From Kalymmatonema hyalinum WJT4-NPBG1 (lineage in GTDB: Bacteria; Cyanobacteriota; Cyanobacteriia; Cyanobacteriales; Nostocaceae): 64,000 nt of DNA. Each line of letters opens with the position of its first letter. The first letter of the stretch is position 1. The notes under the pieces are model-generated. The model did not search any database, was not told the origin of the DNA, and worked only from the letters and a program-made list of their open reading frames with translations. Location: NCBI GenBank assembly GCA_019359075.1, contig JAHHIB010000013.1:42112-106111 (forward strand). Direction: 5' to 3'. Made by a program: the position numbers and the translations under genes. Below are positions 46,783 through 55,630 of this stretch, in pieces.

Positions 46783-47961
46783 TTAAAAATCTACCCCTTG
46801 CTTAAGTTCTACACCATGATTGGCGTAGTGCTTGTGGCAGTAAACTTCAGAGTGAACGCCAGCCAAGTCAAAGTATGCTGGCTGATTTTGGCAGCGACCA
46901 GTGATAATAACTTCAGTATCGCGGGGTTTGCGGAGTAAAGCTTGAACAATTGGTTCGACTGGTAGGAGTTCCAAGTCAACTGTGGGATTAAGCTCATCAA
47001 GGATAATTGTCTTGTACAATCCGGAGGCGATCGCAGTTTTAGCAATTTCCCAACCGCGTTCGGCTTCCAAGTAGTCCATTTCTTGACGGGAGTTGCGCCA
47101 GACAATGGCATCTCGACCACAGCGTTGATGGTCTACCACCTCTGGATATGACTGCTGTAAAGCAGCTATAGCAGCATCTTCAGTGTAGCCTGTGCCACCT
47201 TTTAGCCACTGCATAATCAATACGCGAGTTGACCCAGGATGATTAATTCCCCGACCAATCGCTTTTAAAGCCTTACCCAAAGCACTCGTAGACTTACCTT
47301 TGCCAGCTCCTGTATAAATTTCTATACCTTGTATTCCCTGCGCTTTTGCGGTTGGGTGGACATGCGGTTTCATTTCCGAGTGTAAATCGGCAATATCCAA
47401 TAACTGTTGTGGCGCTGCGCGTCCAGTAGCAATGATTTCTAACTCCTGTGGTTTGGATTTTAGTGTCCGCACCACTTCATCGACTCCAAGCAAACCTAAA
47501 TCTAAAACGGGGTTAATTTCATCCAAGACGACAACTGAATACAAACCCGAGGCAAGCGCACCTTTAGCCACATCCCAGCCCCGCGCTGCTTCAGCCCGAT
47601 CATAAAGCGTAATTTCGTCTGGTCCAAAATATTCTGCTCTGCCAGTGCGAACTTGGTCGATAAGATGAGGAAAACCGCGTTGCAAGGCGGTAATCGCCCC
47701 ATCCTCGTCATAATCTCGTTCTGGTCCTTTTAAGAACCGCAACAACAAAACACGGTTAGAATTGTTGGCAGTATTTATCCCTAAACCAATAGATCGCAAA
47801 ACAACTCCTAAAGCTGCTTGTGACTTGCCTTTCCCAGAGCCATCATAAACGTGAATTTGACCAGTAAGCCGTGAGGATCGCAATTGAGCTGTGCGAATAC
47901 CGATGCCGTTCCTTGTCATATGCATGAAAGCTGTAACGTGGCAGTCTTTCATCTTACCCAA
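46783..47961 (-). CDS. Tandem cob(I)yrinic acid a,c-diamide adenosyltransferase-like protein
   Basis: 392 residues, or 378 from the more likely start MTRNGIGIRTAQLR at 47919. Two homologous CobO/BtuR-type P-loop domains follow each other: domain 1 with DGSGKGKSQAALG, domain 2 with GAGKGKSTSALGKALKAIG. Each also has a VVLDEINPVLDLG/IILDELNPTVDLE element and an IATGRAAP/IITGRCQ element. Single-domain CobO (about 200 residues) attaches the adenosyl group to corrinoids. Here the two copies have diverged, and both keep their P-loop. It belongs to corrinoid metabolism unless one domain has changed its job. No cobalamin riboswitch was seen upstream. Confidence 0.87.
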   Translation of the reverse strand: MGKMKDCHVTAFMHMTRNGIGIRTAQLRSSRLTGQIHVYDGSGKGKSQAALGVVLRSIGLGINTANNSNRVLLLRFLKGPERDYDEDGAITALQRGFPHLIDQVRTGRAEYFGPDEITLYDRAEAARGWDVAKGALASGLYSVVVLDEINPVLDLGLLGVDEVVRTLKSKPQELEIIATGRAAPQQLLDIADLHSEMKPHVHPTAKAQGIQGIEIYTGAGKGKSTSALGKALKAIGRGINHPGSTRVLIMQWLKGGTGYTEDAAIAALQQSYPEVVDHQRCGRDAIVWRNSRQEMDYLEAERGWEIAKTAIASGLYKTIILDELNPTVDLELLPVEPIVQALLRKPRDTEVIITGRCQNQPAYFDLAGVHSEVYCHKHYANHGVELKQGVDF

Positions 47962-48076
47962 GCTTTTGCACTCTTGGGTGTAGGGGAGCCAGTCCCGTGC
48001 CCAGAGAAGTCGTGTTCGCGCAGCGTCTCCGCTACTGAGAGGAGGGTTTCTCCGATTCAGAGAACTGGCGTTGCGA

Positions 48077-48104
48077 GGTGTAGGGATTTTTCACACCCTA
48101 CACC
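48077..48104. other. Perfect 9-bp hairpin in the cobO-fraC divergent region
   Basis: GGTGTAGGG and CCCTACACC enclose ten bases. The 303-bp region between the divergent starts also has a GC-rich repeat-like block at about 47990-48075. Role unknown. Confidence 0.55.
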
Positions 48105-48264
48105 CCACAAGGTATGGAGATATATGAAGAAAAGCAACAAAAGCAACAACGAAATACTAAAACAAAAACATGGTAAAAGACTGGAAGAATGAGATAATTG
48201 CCCGCATCACGCTCAGTATTACGGTTATACTCTCTTAAAGTTACACCTTAGCGATGACTTGTTT

Positions 48265-48816
48265 ATGTTTGAAATTCCTGAACTTCCACTTCCCCGCATT
48301 TTTCCCCTTGGAGCAATTTTGTTTAATTTTTTATTTTTACTAGTAGCAATTCCTCTAGAAGCGTATGTCTTAAATACAAGGCTAAAATTTGACAAAAAGA
48401 CGAGTGCTTTTTATGCCGTATCTATAAATCTTTTTTCCAATGTCATTGGTTGGATCATATTTTTCTTTGTCGATCCAGTGTTACCTGCACAAATCAAATC
48501 AGAATTAATCAACTTTATTTTTTTCAATCGTTTACAAGCCCCAAGTATACAAACATTAATCATTTTAACGGCTTTTATAATTTTCTTTGGGACTTTTTTA
48601 GTTAAGTATTTTTTGTTGAGAATCTTGTTATTGTTATTAAGTGAACTCAAAAAAACTGACCCGGAACCTCAACCAATGCAACAACGGCGTAATTCCCGTC
48701 GTGCTTTGAAGAGTAAATGGCAAAATACCAATGTAGTAACCACAATACTTATAGGGAATGCACTCAGCTATAGTTTAATAGCCATCATCTTATTTATTCG
48801 CTCGGTCAATACGTAA
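48265..48816 (+). CDS. fraC: Filament integrity protein FraC
   Basis: 183 residues from the ATG at 48265 (a TTG two codons upstream is less likely). Four hydrophobic segments and the start FEIPELPLPRIFPLGAILFN fit FraC of Anabaena, which is about 180 residues. FraC sits in septal membranes between cells and is needed for filament integrity, septal-junction maturation and heterocyst function. The basic loop QQRRNSRRALKSKW precedes the last helix. First gene of fraCDE, with fraD 75 bp downstream. Identification rests on sequence plus the perfect gene order. Confidence 0.9.
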   Translation: MFEIPELPLPRIFPLGAILFNFLFLLVAIPLEAYVLNTRLKFDKKTSAFYAVSINLFSNVIGWIIFFFVDPVLPAQIKSELINFIFFNRLQAPSIQTLIILTAFIIFFGTFLVKYFLLRILLLLLSELKKTDPEPQPMQQRRNSRRALKSKWQNTNVVTTILIGNALSYSLIAIILFIRSVNT

Positions 48817-48891
48817 AAAAATATCCAATTTTATGAATTGATATTTTCGATGATATTTAAATAATTTACAGCCAGAATTCAAGGAGAAAGT

Positions 48892-49917
48892 ATGCAAATA
48901 TTGAGAGATGTTTTTGGTTTATTTGGAATTATTGAAGACGTTTACGAGCGAATAAAAAAGATATTTATTCCGCCGAGAGCTTATTCCTGGCAGACTTTAA
49001 TTTATCTCAGTATTTTTTCTTGGTTAATGTCATCTCTTTCTGCAGGTTATATCAAAGATATAATTTCATTTTTTGGCTGGTTATTTTTAATTTTTGGTAC
49101 TGCTTGGTATACGACAGACAATCCGTTACTCATTCCTGGTACCAATATGCCAATAGGATCAGTGATCACTGGGTTCTTAGTCAGTGTTTTTGCCTTTGGT
49201 AATCAAGAAGATGTTTTTACACCAAGAACAATTGTTCTCTGGCCAACAATTTCGGCAGTCATTACTGCAATCCCAGAATTTTTTGAAGGAACTGGTACAG
49301 AAGCAAAAGCTCAGCTTCCAAAGATAGAAGACCGCCAAAAAATCATTATGTTACTTGGCAGCTGTATGGTAATAAGTTGCTGGTTACAATTCTATTTTGT
49401 GACAGATAATTGGATAAATGAATATCCTAGTCTGCTAGTAGATAATTATCAGGACAGTGCCTTTGTTGTCAAAACACAACCCACTGATAAAGTTCCAAAA
49501 AACGGCGTTTTAATTTTAGATAAACTGACTTCGCAAGTGGAAGCACAAATAGCTGGACAACCCTGGTCCCAAGTAGAGCAGTGGTTAATCGATGCCAGAC
49601 AAAGAGTGGGCAACTTAGGCAGGCAAGTCATAGAAACAAACTTGGCAGAATATGAAGAAAGGTCTTTATGGGGCGTTGAACCGCGTATATCCGGTGTCAA
49701 GGACGGATACAAACTGGATTTACTAAGTATCTGGAAGGGTCCTAGTTCCAATCCCCGTGGATATTACCTAGTAAAATCCTGTCGAGTTGATCCGGTGTTA
49801 GATGGAAGCAGCTCGAGTCAAACAGCCAGGAATGCGGAGCAAAGAAATACAATCGCCGAAATTGAGTGCGAAAGAAAAACTTCATTTTTTGCAGGTTCAC
49901 CACCGCCGCAGCAGTGA
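48892..49917 (+). CDS. fraD: Filament integrity protein FraD (septal junction plug)
   Basis: 341 residues; Anabaena FraD has about 340. N-terminal membrane region with about five helices (about 35-175), then a periplasmic part: a helical, coiled-coil-like segment (VEQWLIDARQRVGNLGRQVI) and a C-terminal soluble domain. A strong ribosome-binding site (AAGGAGAAAG) precedes the ATG. FraD is a known component of the septal junction plug that controls cell-cell diffusion along the filament. Middle gene of the fraCDE operon. Confidence 0.92.
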   Translation: MQILRDVFGLFGIIEDVYERIKKIFIPPRAYSWQTLIYLSIFSWLMSSLSAGYIKDIISFFGWLFLIFGTAWYTTDNPLLIPGTNMPIGSVITGFLVSVFAFGNQEDVFTPRTIVLWPTISAVITAIPEFFEGTGTEAKAQLPKIEDRQKIIMLLGSCMVISCWLQFYFVTDNWINEYPSLLVDNYQDSAFVVKTQPTDKVPKNGVLILDKLTSQVEAQIAGQPWSQVEQWLIDARQRVGNLGRQVIETNLAEYEERSLWGVEPRISGVKDGYKLDLLSIWKGPSSNPRGYYLVKSCRVDPVLDGSSSSQTARNAEQRNTIAEIECERKTSFFAGSPPPQQ

Positions 49918-49965
49918 AGAGATGAGGGAGATGAGGGGGGGAGAATCATTAATGACGAATTTCCT

Positions 49966-50745
49966 ATGAATTTTGGCAGAGTTTTTGTATTGGCAAGCAA
50001 TGTGTTTCGGGAAGTGGTGCGCGATCGCATCCTTTACATTATTGGTTTTTATGCTTTAATACTCGCAGCCGCCCTGGTCTTACTTCCTGAATTTGCCGCA
50101 ACAACAGAGGACAAAATGTTTTTAGACTTTGGTTTGGCGGTGATGAATTTCCTGGGCTTAATTGTTGCTATATTTGTTGGCACAGGATTGATTAACAAAG
50201 AAATTGAGAAACGCACTGTTTTGCTATTAATTGCCAAACCTTTAAGCCGCAGTGAATTGATTGTTGGCAAATACTTTGGTGCCTTAGCAGTGCTAGCGCT
50301 ACTCATCGTCACGATGACGGTGATTTACCTAGGATTTTTGCAATTTCGGAATATTGCTTATCCTGTGCCAAGTCTTCTTCTTGCCGCAATTTTTCTATTT
50401 TTACAGTTATCTTTAATAACTGCTGTGGCGATGACCTTAGGTGTGTTTACGAGTTCCTTGTTAGCGACAGCTTTAACATTTGCACTGTATCTGGTGGGTA
50501 ATTTTACCAAAGATCTACTACAACTGAGTCGTCTAAGTAACAATCCTAGCATTGAACGGATGACTCAAGCTTTGTATCTTGTCTTGCCAGATTTATCTCG
50601 ATTAGATTTAAAAAATGAAGCTGTCTATGGTTTGGCTGCGCTGCCTGACGCGATGTCACTCATTTTAAATGCTGTCTATGCCTTAATATACACTATCCTA
50701 CTGTTAGCAATAGCTATCTTTATTTTCTCGCAACGAGAATTTTAA
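49966..50745 (+). CDS. fraE: FraE, ABC-2-type permease of the fra operon
   Basis: 259 residues, six membrane helices, with the ABC-2 permease pattern (RVFVLASNVFREVVRDRILY, LINKEIEKRTVLLLIAKPLS). Third gene of fraCDE, 48 bp after fraD. Anabaena FraE is required for filament integrity and heterocyst maturation. The partner ATPase is not in the window. Length and gene order match the known operon. Confidence 0.92.
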   Translation: MNFGRVFVLASNVFREVVRDRILYIIGFYALILAAALVLLPEFAATTEDKMFLDFGLAVMNFLGLIVAIFVGTGLINKEIEKRTVLLLIAKPLSRSELIVGKYFGALAVLALLIVTMTVIYLGFLQFRNIAYPVPSLLLAAIFLFLQLSLITAVAMTLGVFTSSLLATALTFALYLVGNFTKDLLQLSRLSNNPSIERMTQALYLVLPDLSRLDLKNEAVYGLAALPDAMSLILNAVYALIYTILLLAIAIFIFSQREF

Positions 50746-50803
50746 CTATTTGGGAACTAGGGAACGTTATACGGACTTGGGTTCAAAGATATCAATTATT
50801 GAA

Positions 50804-50847
50804 GGGACAAGGGGACAAGGGGGACAAGGGGGACAAGGGGGACAAGG
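50804..50847. repeat. Purine-rich tandem repeat, GGGGACAA units
   Basis: About five GGACAAGG(GG) units in a row, 58 bp after the fraE stop. Confidence 0.75.
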
Positions 50848-50903
50848 AGAGAGAGACGTGCCATGGCACGTCTCTACACTAAAGACGAGTCACTTTCCGT
50901 GAA

Positions 50904-51560
50904 TTAAAAAAAGAATATTTGAGGTTGGTGAATTGTTCCGTCAGGCATGATAGCACCTTGTAGTTTTGCATTCGTCAAATTTGCCTCCCAAAGGTTTGCC
51001 TCACTCAAGTTTGCCTCCATGAGATTTGCCCATGTTAAGTCAGCAGCAGTTAAGTTAGCTTGATTCAAATTTGCTTCTAGCAGCATCGCTCCACACAGGT
51101 GTGCGCCAGTGAGATTGGCTCTCACTAAATTGGCTTCGATGAGCGATGCTTCAACTAATTTAGCTTCGGTTAAGTCGGCTTCGCTTAAATCAGCATCACA
51201 CAAGGAAGCTCCCCATAGCTTACTTCCACATAATTTCACTCGCCATAAAAAAGCCCCGCACAAATTTGCATCCGTTAAATCAGCAGCAGTTAAGTTAGCT
51301 TCACATAAAGAAACTTCATACAAATTAGCTCCCCGCAGATTGGCTTGCATTAAGTTTGCGCCACTTAGGTTTGCACCAGTGAGGACTGCTCCACTAAGAT
51401 TTGCGCTTTGCAAATCTGCTCCTATCAAGTTAATTCCACTTAAATCGACTGCTCTCAAGTCGATTCCACTTAAGTCGCATCCACTTAAATCCCTTTGTTG
51501 AAAACATTGATCTGTAATTTGACTGAAAATGAATTCCTGTTTTTCAGCAAAGTTTCTCAT
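50904..51560 (-). CDS. Pentapeptide-repeat protein
   Basis: 218 residues from the ATG at 51560 (MRNFAEKQEF); an upstream start at 51611 is possible but less likely. From about residue 25 to 205 it is made almost entirely of A(N/D)Lxx pentapeptides (about 35), such as LSGANLMQANLRGANLYEAS-type runs, which form a right-handed quadrilateral beta-helix. Ends in GTIHQPQIFFF. Such proteins are abundant in cyanobacteria and mostly of unknown function; DNA mimicry of gyrase is known for a few. Cytoplasmic, no signal peptide. Single gene after the convergent fraE. Confidence 0.92.
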   Translation of the reverse strand: MRNFAEKQEFIFSQITDQCFQQRDLSGCDLSGIDLRAVDLSGINLIGADLQSANLSGAVLTGANLSGANLMQANLRGANLYEVSLCEANLTAADLTDANLCGAFLWRVKLCGSKLWGASLCDADLSEADLTEAKLVEASLIEANLVRANLTGAHLCGAMLLEANLNQANLTAADLTWANLMEANLSEANLWEANLTNAKLQGAIMPDGTIHQPQIFFF

Positions 51561-51830
51561 GGTATTGACCTCTGGGTGTAACATATCCAAACTGGAAATA
51601 CTGAAAATCATCGTATTTTTGAGATTACACCCCAGAAGTAGATATGCTGAGTAAAAATCTCAAAAAAATTACGAAAAAATTAAGAGAAATCGCTAAAAAG
51701 CTTAATATAGGCGCTTACACTCCTTTTTTCTGTCAAAATACTTTGATAAAGGTCACGAAAGCTTGATATTTTAGCAAATAGCTAAAGTCGTGTTTAGGGG
51801 ATGGACTTAGAACAGATTACTCAGTACTCA

Positions 51831-52409
51831 TTAAGGTGTTTGCATGGGTAAAGGTTTCCAATTGGAGTAACCAGCAAGATGTCCCCAGTAAGCTAGATAC
51901 CCTGTGAAAGCGAAGATTAAAGCAGCAGCTACCAGTACTATTGCGCCAATGATCCGCAAGGTGCGTATCGATTGGAAATACAGTGTTGGTGCTGCAAATA
52001 CTCCTCCTAACCCTGTAAGGATAAATCCGATTCCTGATAATAACGGGCTCCTTGTCAAACCCAGGTTAATGATGCGTACACCAATTACAATGGCAGCAAG
52101 TCCAGCGAAGAAGCCATAGATTGCTACTGTGAGTAAATCCCAACCTTGCGCTAAGGCTATAGCAGTACCGAGAAACAAAATCCCAAACAAAACTGTTGTT
52201 TCGCCATAAGCAATATTGAAACTACCAGTCACGGGCCAAGTGAAAATCATGTGTAAGCCGGTAACAAGTGCGATCGCCCCTGTCATACCGAAGCCAGGAA
52301 CCCAACGCTTTTGATTGGTGCGATTCAGACCAAAATATACGTAACCTGCAAGCAGAAACAGCCCTGCTACCAAATTAATTAACATTAAGGTGATGTAGTT
52401 AATAAACAT
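51831..52409 (-). CDS. DUF981 membrane protein
   Basis: 192 residues, six to seven hydrophobic segments, with the DUF981 pattern (FTWPVTGSFNIAYGETTVLFG, GFILTGLGGVFAAPTLYF). Function unknown. It is divergent from the rhodopsin gene with a 155-bp shared promoter region, which suggests coordinated expression. Whether the pairing is conserved needs a genome comparison. Confidence 0.78.
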   Translation of the reverse strand: MFINYITLMLINLVAGLFLLAGYVYFGLNRTNQKRWVPGFGMTGAIALVTGLHMIFTWPVTGSFNIAYGETTVLFGILFLGTAIALAQGWDLLTVAIYGFFAGLAAIVIGVRIINLGLTRSPLLSGIGFILTGLGGVFAAPTLYFQSIRTLRIIGAIVLVAAALIFAFTGYLAYWGHLAGYSNWKPLPMQTP

Positions 52410-52564
52410 AATCTACCTTTTGATAGTCTTTAAATCCTATTGGAATACATATTTTGGTAACTTGAAAATACGCATTTAGAAGCATTTTTTTAAATAGCAA
52501 TACTGGGATAATTGCAAACAACATTTACAAAACTCAATAATTACTGAAAAGCTCAAAACTCTAC

Positions 52565-53270
52565 ATGACTCAAACTTGGTTGTGGATTGGTGTCATTAGT
52601 ATGGCACTAGGAAGTGTTTTTTTCGGGTTCGGCGCACATAATGCTAAAAATGAGCGATGGAAAATACTGTATACATTAAATTTTTTCATTTGCTTGATTG
52701 CTGCTGGGCTGTATCTGGCAATGGCATTGGGTCTAGGAGTTAATATTATCAATGGTCGTCCAACCTATTGGGTACGATTTCTCACTTGGTTTTGTTCCAC
52801 GCCGCTGTTGCTGCCAGTTTCGTCTTTTTTTAGGAAAAACGAGTTTATCTATTACAGGTAGCTTATTGGGAGCAAACGCCTATATGCTGGCGACTGGGTT
52901 CGTTGCTACAGTTACACCCAAACCAATGAGCTACATTTGGTATATTGTGAGTTGCGCTGCTTACCTAGCAATTATCTACTTGCTGGTGCAACCGTACCGT
53001 GTTCAAGCTGAACGCAAACATCCCAGATCAAAGCAAGCATTCCGCAAGCTAGTAACCGTGCATCTCGTGCTGTGGACACTCTATCCGATTGTATGGATTC
53101 TTAGCCCAGAAGGGTTCAGCAGCTTCGGTCAGGGTTCTGAGACAATGTTTTACACGCTGCTGGATATTGCCTCTAAAGTTGGTTTTGGTTTTCTATCGTT
53201 GAACACATTGAGTAAATTGGAACAAGCAAAAGAACCAGCAAGAGAAGAGCAAGTATCATATAAATTATGA
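52565..53270 (+). pseudogene. Microbial rhodopsin interrupted by a frameshift
   Basis: Frame 1 (52565-52861) encodes helices A-C, ending in YWVRFLTWFCSTPLLL; the other frame (from about 52825 to 53270) continues GKTSLSITGSLLGANAYMLA through helix G. Removing one T from the T7 run at 52825-52831 joins the two into a protein of about 234 residues. Retinal-binding features are intact: helix F WTLYPIVW, helix G LDIASKVGFGF with the Schiff-base Lys. Helix C counterparts of bacteriorhodopsin D85, T89 and D96 read T, S and V, closer to chloride-pumping rhodopsins than to proton pumps. Either a true pseudogene, a slippage site or a sequencing error; retention of all functional residues favours a recent or artefactual break. 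Confidence 0.88.
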
Positions 53271-53538
53271 ATTCTAGATTATGGATTATGAAACTTTTGA
53301 TGATTCATACAGCGGTTTTCTGTAAGGTGGGCATTGCGGCATAATATCTCAAATGTCCATCACATAAGCTTTTCTAGGCAATGCCCCGAAGTTCCCTACG
53401 GCGGGAAACCCCAACGGGAGAGCCAGTTGCCTGCGGAGGGAAACCCTCCTGCAGCACTGGTCTCACCGCCTGCAGGACTTCTCTCCACCCTACGATTTGT
53501 AGTCTAATCATAAGAATAAGCTCTGTAATTCATAATTC
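53271..53538. other. Gene-free region with GC-rich dispersed repeats
   Basis: Between the rhodopsin 3' end and the permease stop. About 53310-53515 holds GGTGGGCATTGC and GCAATGCCCC in inverted order and two GGGAAACCC-type blocks (53402-53450). No ORF accepted. Confidence 0.5.
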
Positions 53539-54426
53539 CTAACTCTCCTCACCCCATGTTCGCAACTGCAAGTACACTAGCACCAACGTTACTGCTAACA
53601 GTACAGTTGCAGCGGCGGCGGCATAACCAAAATCAAATTGACCAAAAGCTTCTTGGTAAATGTAATAAACCAGTAAATTAGTAGAATTCAAAGGACCTCC
53701 ACCAGTCATCACATAAACTTGCTCAAAACTCCGCAATGTGAAAATCACAGTGGTGACTGTGGCAAATATTAAAGTGGGTCGTAATCCAGCTAGGGTAATG
53801 TGCCAAAATTGTTGCCAGGAATTCGCGCCATCAAGTTCCGCCGCTTCGTAACGACTGGGAGGAATTGCTTGCAACCCTGCCAAGAACACCACCATGTTGA
53901 AACCCAATTGTTTCCAAATACTTAATATAATGAGCACTGGCATTGCCCAAAAGGTGTCTCCTAGCCAGGAAATTGGTGCAATACCAACACTATTTAATAG
54001 TGCATTCACTGGTCCTTCTGGTTGAAACAACCAGCGAAACCCTAAACCTGCGGCTACCAGAGAAATGATTGAAGGTAGGAAATAGGTGGTTCGCAAAGCT
54101 TCGCGCAATGCTATGCTACGGTTTAACAGCACAGCCAGTCCTAAAGGAATAACGAGACTGGGAATGACCGTGGCAACTGTAAAATAAAAAGTGTTACCAA
54201 GAACTTGCCAAAAATCGGGATTGAGAAGCAAGCGCCAATAATTTTTAAGCCCCACCCAGTAAGCCCCTGTTGAGGTGAAATTACCAGCAGTGAAGCTGAG
54301 GAAGAACAAATAGGCAATAGGACCAAGGATAAAGATGCCCAGAAAAATCACTGCGGGAGTGAGAAAAATCCAGGCGGCAACTGTATCATTATCTAACCAC
54401 GACTTAGTAGTATATATTTTTGGCAT
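53539..54426 (-). CDS. Orphan ABC sugar transporter permease (MalF/UgpA type)
   Basis: 295 residues with six membrane helices and the EAA loop EAAELDGANSWQQFWHITLA near residue 195, as in CUT1 carbohydrate importers. Start region MPKIYTTKSWLDNDTVAAW is normal for the family. No binding protein, second permease or ATPase is encoded next to it; upstream is divergent purN and downstream the rhodopsin remnant. The cognate parts must be elsewhere, as is common in cyanobacteria. The solute is unknown (glycerol-3-phosphate, disaccharides or glucosylglycerol are family possibilities). Confidence 0.9.
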   Translation of the reverse strand: MPKIYTTKSWLDNDTVAAWIFLTPAVIFLGIFILGPIAYLFFLSFTAGNFTSTGAYWVGLKNYWRLLLNPDFWQVLGNTFYFTVATVIPSLVIPLGLAVLLNRSIALREALRTTYFLPSIISLVAAGLGFRWLFQPEGPVNALLNSVGIAPISWLGDTFWAMPVLIILSIWKQLGFNMVVFLAGLQAIPPSRYEAAELDGANSWQQFWHITLAGLRPTLIFATVTTVIFTLRSFEQVYVMTGGGPLNSTNLLVYYIYQEAFGQFDFGYAAAAATVLLAVTLVLVYLQLRTWGEES

Positions 54427-54451
54427 CTACTGATTTATCCTCCCTGCCGTT

Positions 54452-55102
54452 ATGACGCTTCGCCCTGATTCTACCCTTAGCCTGGTTTCTCCCGATATAA
54501 GTGCTGACACACTTGGGGCACAATCTCCCTTGAAATTGGGAATTTTGGCTTCTAGGAATGGCAGTAATTTTGAGGCTGTTGCCCAAGCAATCAAACATGG
54601 ACAACTAAATGCCCAAATTCAAGTTTTAATCTACAACAATCCAGACGCATATGCCGCAGTCCGGGCAGCAAAGTGGGGTGTCCCTGCTGTGCTTCTCAAT
54701 CACCGCGACTACAAAAGCCGCGAAGAATTGGATGGGCAAATTGTGCAAACTTTGCGGCAGTATGATGTGGAATGGGTAGTTATGGCTGGTTGGATGCGAC
54801 TGGTAACGTCAGTTTTCATCGATGCGTTTCCTGACAAAATCATCAATATCCATCCCAGCTTGTTACCCAGTTTTAAGGGTGGGCGTGCCGTAGAAGAAGC
54901 CCTTGCTACTGGGGTGAAAATTACTGGTTGTACAGTGCATCTCGTTTGTTTAGAGATGGACAGTGGTCCAATTGTGATGCAAGCAGCCGTGCCAGTGCTA
55001 CCTGATGATACACCAGAAACGCTCCACGCTAGGATTCAAGTTCAGGAACATCGGATTTTGCCACAGGCGATCGCTTTCCTTATAAAAACTACACGCTTGT
55101 GA
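54452..55102 (+). CDS. purN: Phosphoribosylglycinamide formyltransferase
   Basis: 216 residues with an N-terminal extension of about 25 residues. The formyltransferase core starts KLGILASRNGSNFEAVAQAI, with the catalytic Asn-His pair in IINIHPSLLPSFKG and the Asp in VCLEMDSGPIVMQ. It converts GAR to FGAR in purine synthesis. The last codons and the stop (about 55066-55102, IAFLIKTTRL) lie inside a dispersed repeat, so the original C-terminus appears to have been replaced. Only 25 bp separate its start from the divergent permease start. Confidence 0.95.
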   Translation: MTLRPDSTLSLVSPDISADTLGAQSPLKLGILASRNGSNFEAVAQAIKHGQLNAQIQVLIYNNPDAYAAVRAAKWGVPAVLLNHRDYKSREELDGQIVQTLRQYDVEWVVMAGWMRLVTSVFIDAFPDKIINIHPSLLPSFKGGRAVEEALATGVKITGCTVHLVCLEMDSGPIVMQAAVPVLPDDTPETLHARIQVQEHRILPQAIAFLIKTTRL

Positions 55103-55230
55103 GCGATAAGCGAAGCTATGCCCGTAAAGCTTATCGCTCCGCAGCAAAAGCCCAGCCACCCTGAAGCACAAAAGTTACCCAATGGTAAAGCGATCGCTTT
55201 CCTTATAAAAACTACACACCGGAGTGATCG
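55066..55230. repeat. Copies of the HIP1/CHAT-tail composite repeat
   Basis: One half-unit (GCGATCGCTTTCCTTATAAA then ACTACACGCTTGTGAGCG) forms the purN end; a CHAT-tail half-unit (CACCCTGAAGCACAAAAG) follows at about 55157, then a second HIP1 half-unit at about 55189. Confidence 0.8.
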
Positions 55231-55270
55231 CCTTTTCAAAAGCCGAACTCGAAAGTTTTTGACAAGATTG

Positions 55271-55630
55271 TTAGCGCAAAGGCAAGAATCGTACTTGCCC
55301 CTCCCATTCTCCTTCCAGGCTACACTCAGCTATTAGCAAAATTTCCTCAATTGCTAATCCCACAGGGACACCACGACTCACCTCAAATAACCCTGGCATT
55401 GCTTGATCTGCTTGTATTCATTCATAGGCAAAGTTTGTCATTGTGGCGATATCGTGAGTTAGCACTACTCGGTTATGCTGTGCTGCCCATTCGAGAACAG
55501 TTGGGTCATCTGCTTCACTCAGTCCCATATCCTGAACGCGAACAATATCAACATTAGGGTTGCGACGCAAAATGCCCCGAACGATCTGATTGTTAAAGTT
55601 CTCATCAGCCAAGAATCGCACCATAGCCAA
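55271..55630 (-). pseudogene. DUF5615 PIN-like toxin with an internal stop
   Basis: The first 70 residues (VRFLADENFNNQIVRGILRR, VLTHDIATMTNFAYE) are the DUF5615 PIN-like domain start. A TGA at 55418-55420 stops translation; the frame then continues without stops for another 48 codons (AMPGLFEVSRGVPVGLAIEE, GEWEGQVRFLPLR) to a TAA at 55271. The full length, 119 residues, is that of intact family members. The position often holds Arg (YERIEAG), so CGA to TGA is the simplest change. Overlapping start with the DUF433 antitoxin gene. The truncated product is likely inactive. Confidence 0.87.

Noticed and set aside
47962..48264. Cobalamin riboswitch upstream of the CobO-like gene
   Set aside because: No B12-box-like conserved core was found; only a simple 9-bp hairpin and repeat-like sequence are present.
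51109..51501. 130-residue plus-strand ORF rich in LKSA/PLRFA repeats
   Set aside because: It is the antisense shadow of the pentapeptide-repeat gene; periodic codons keep the opposite strand open.
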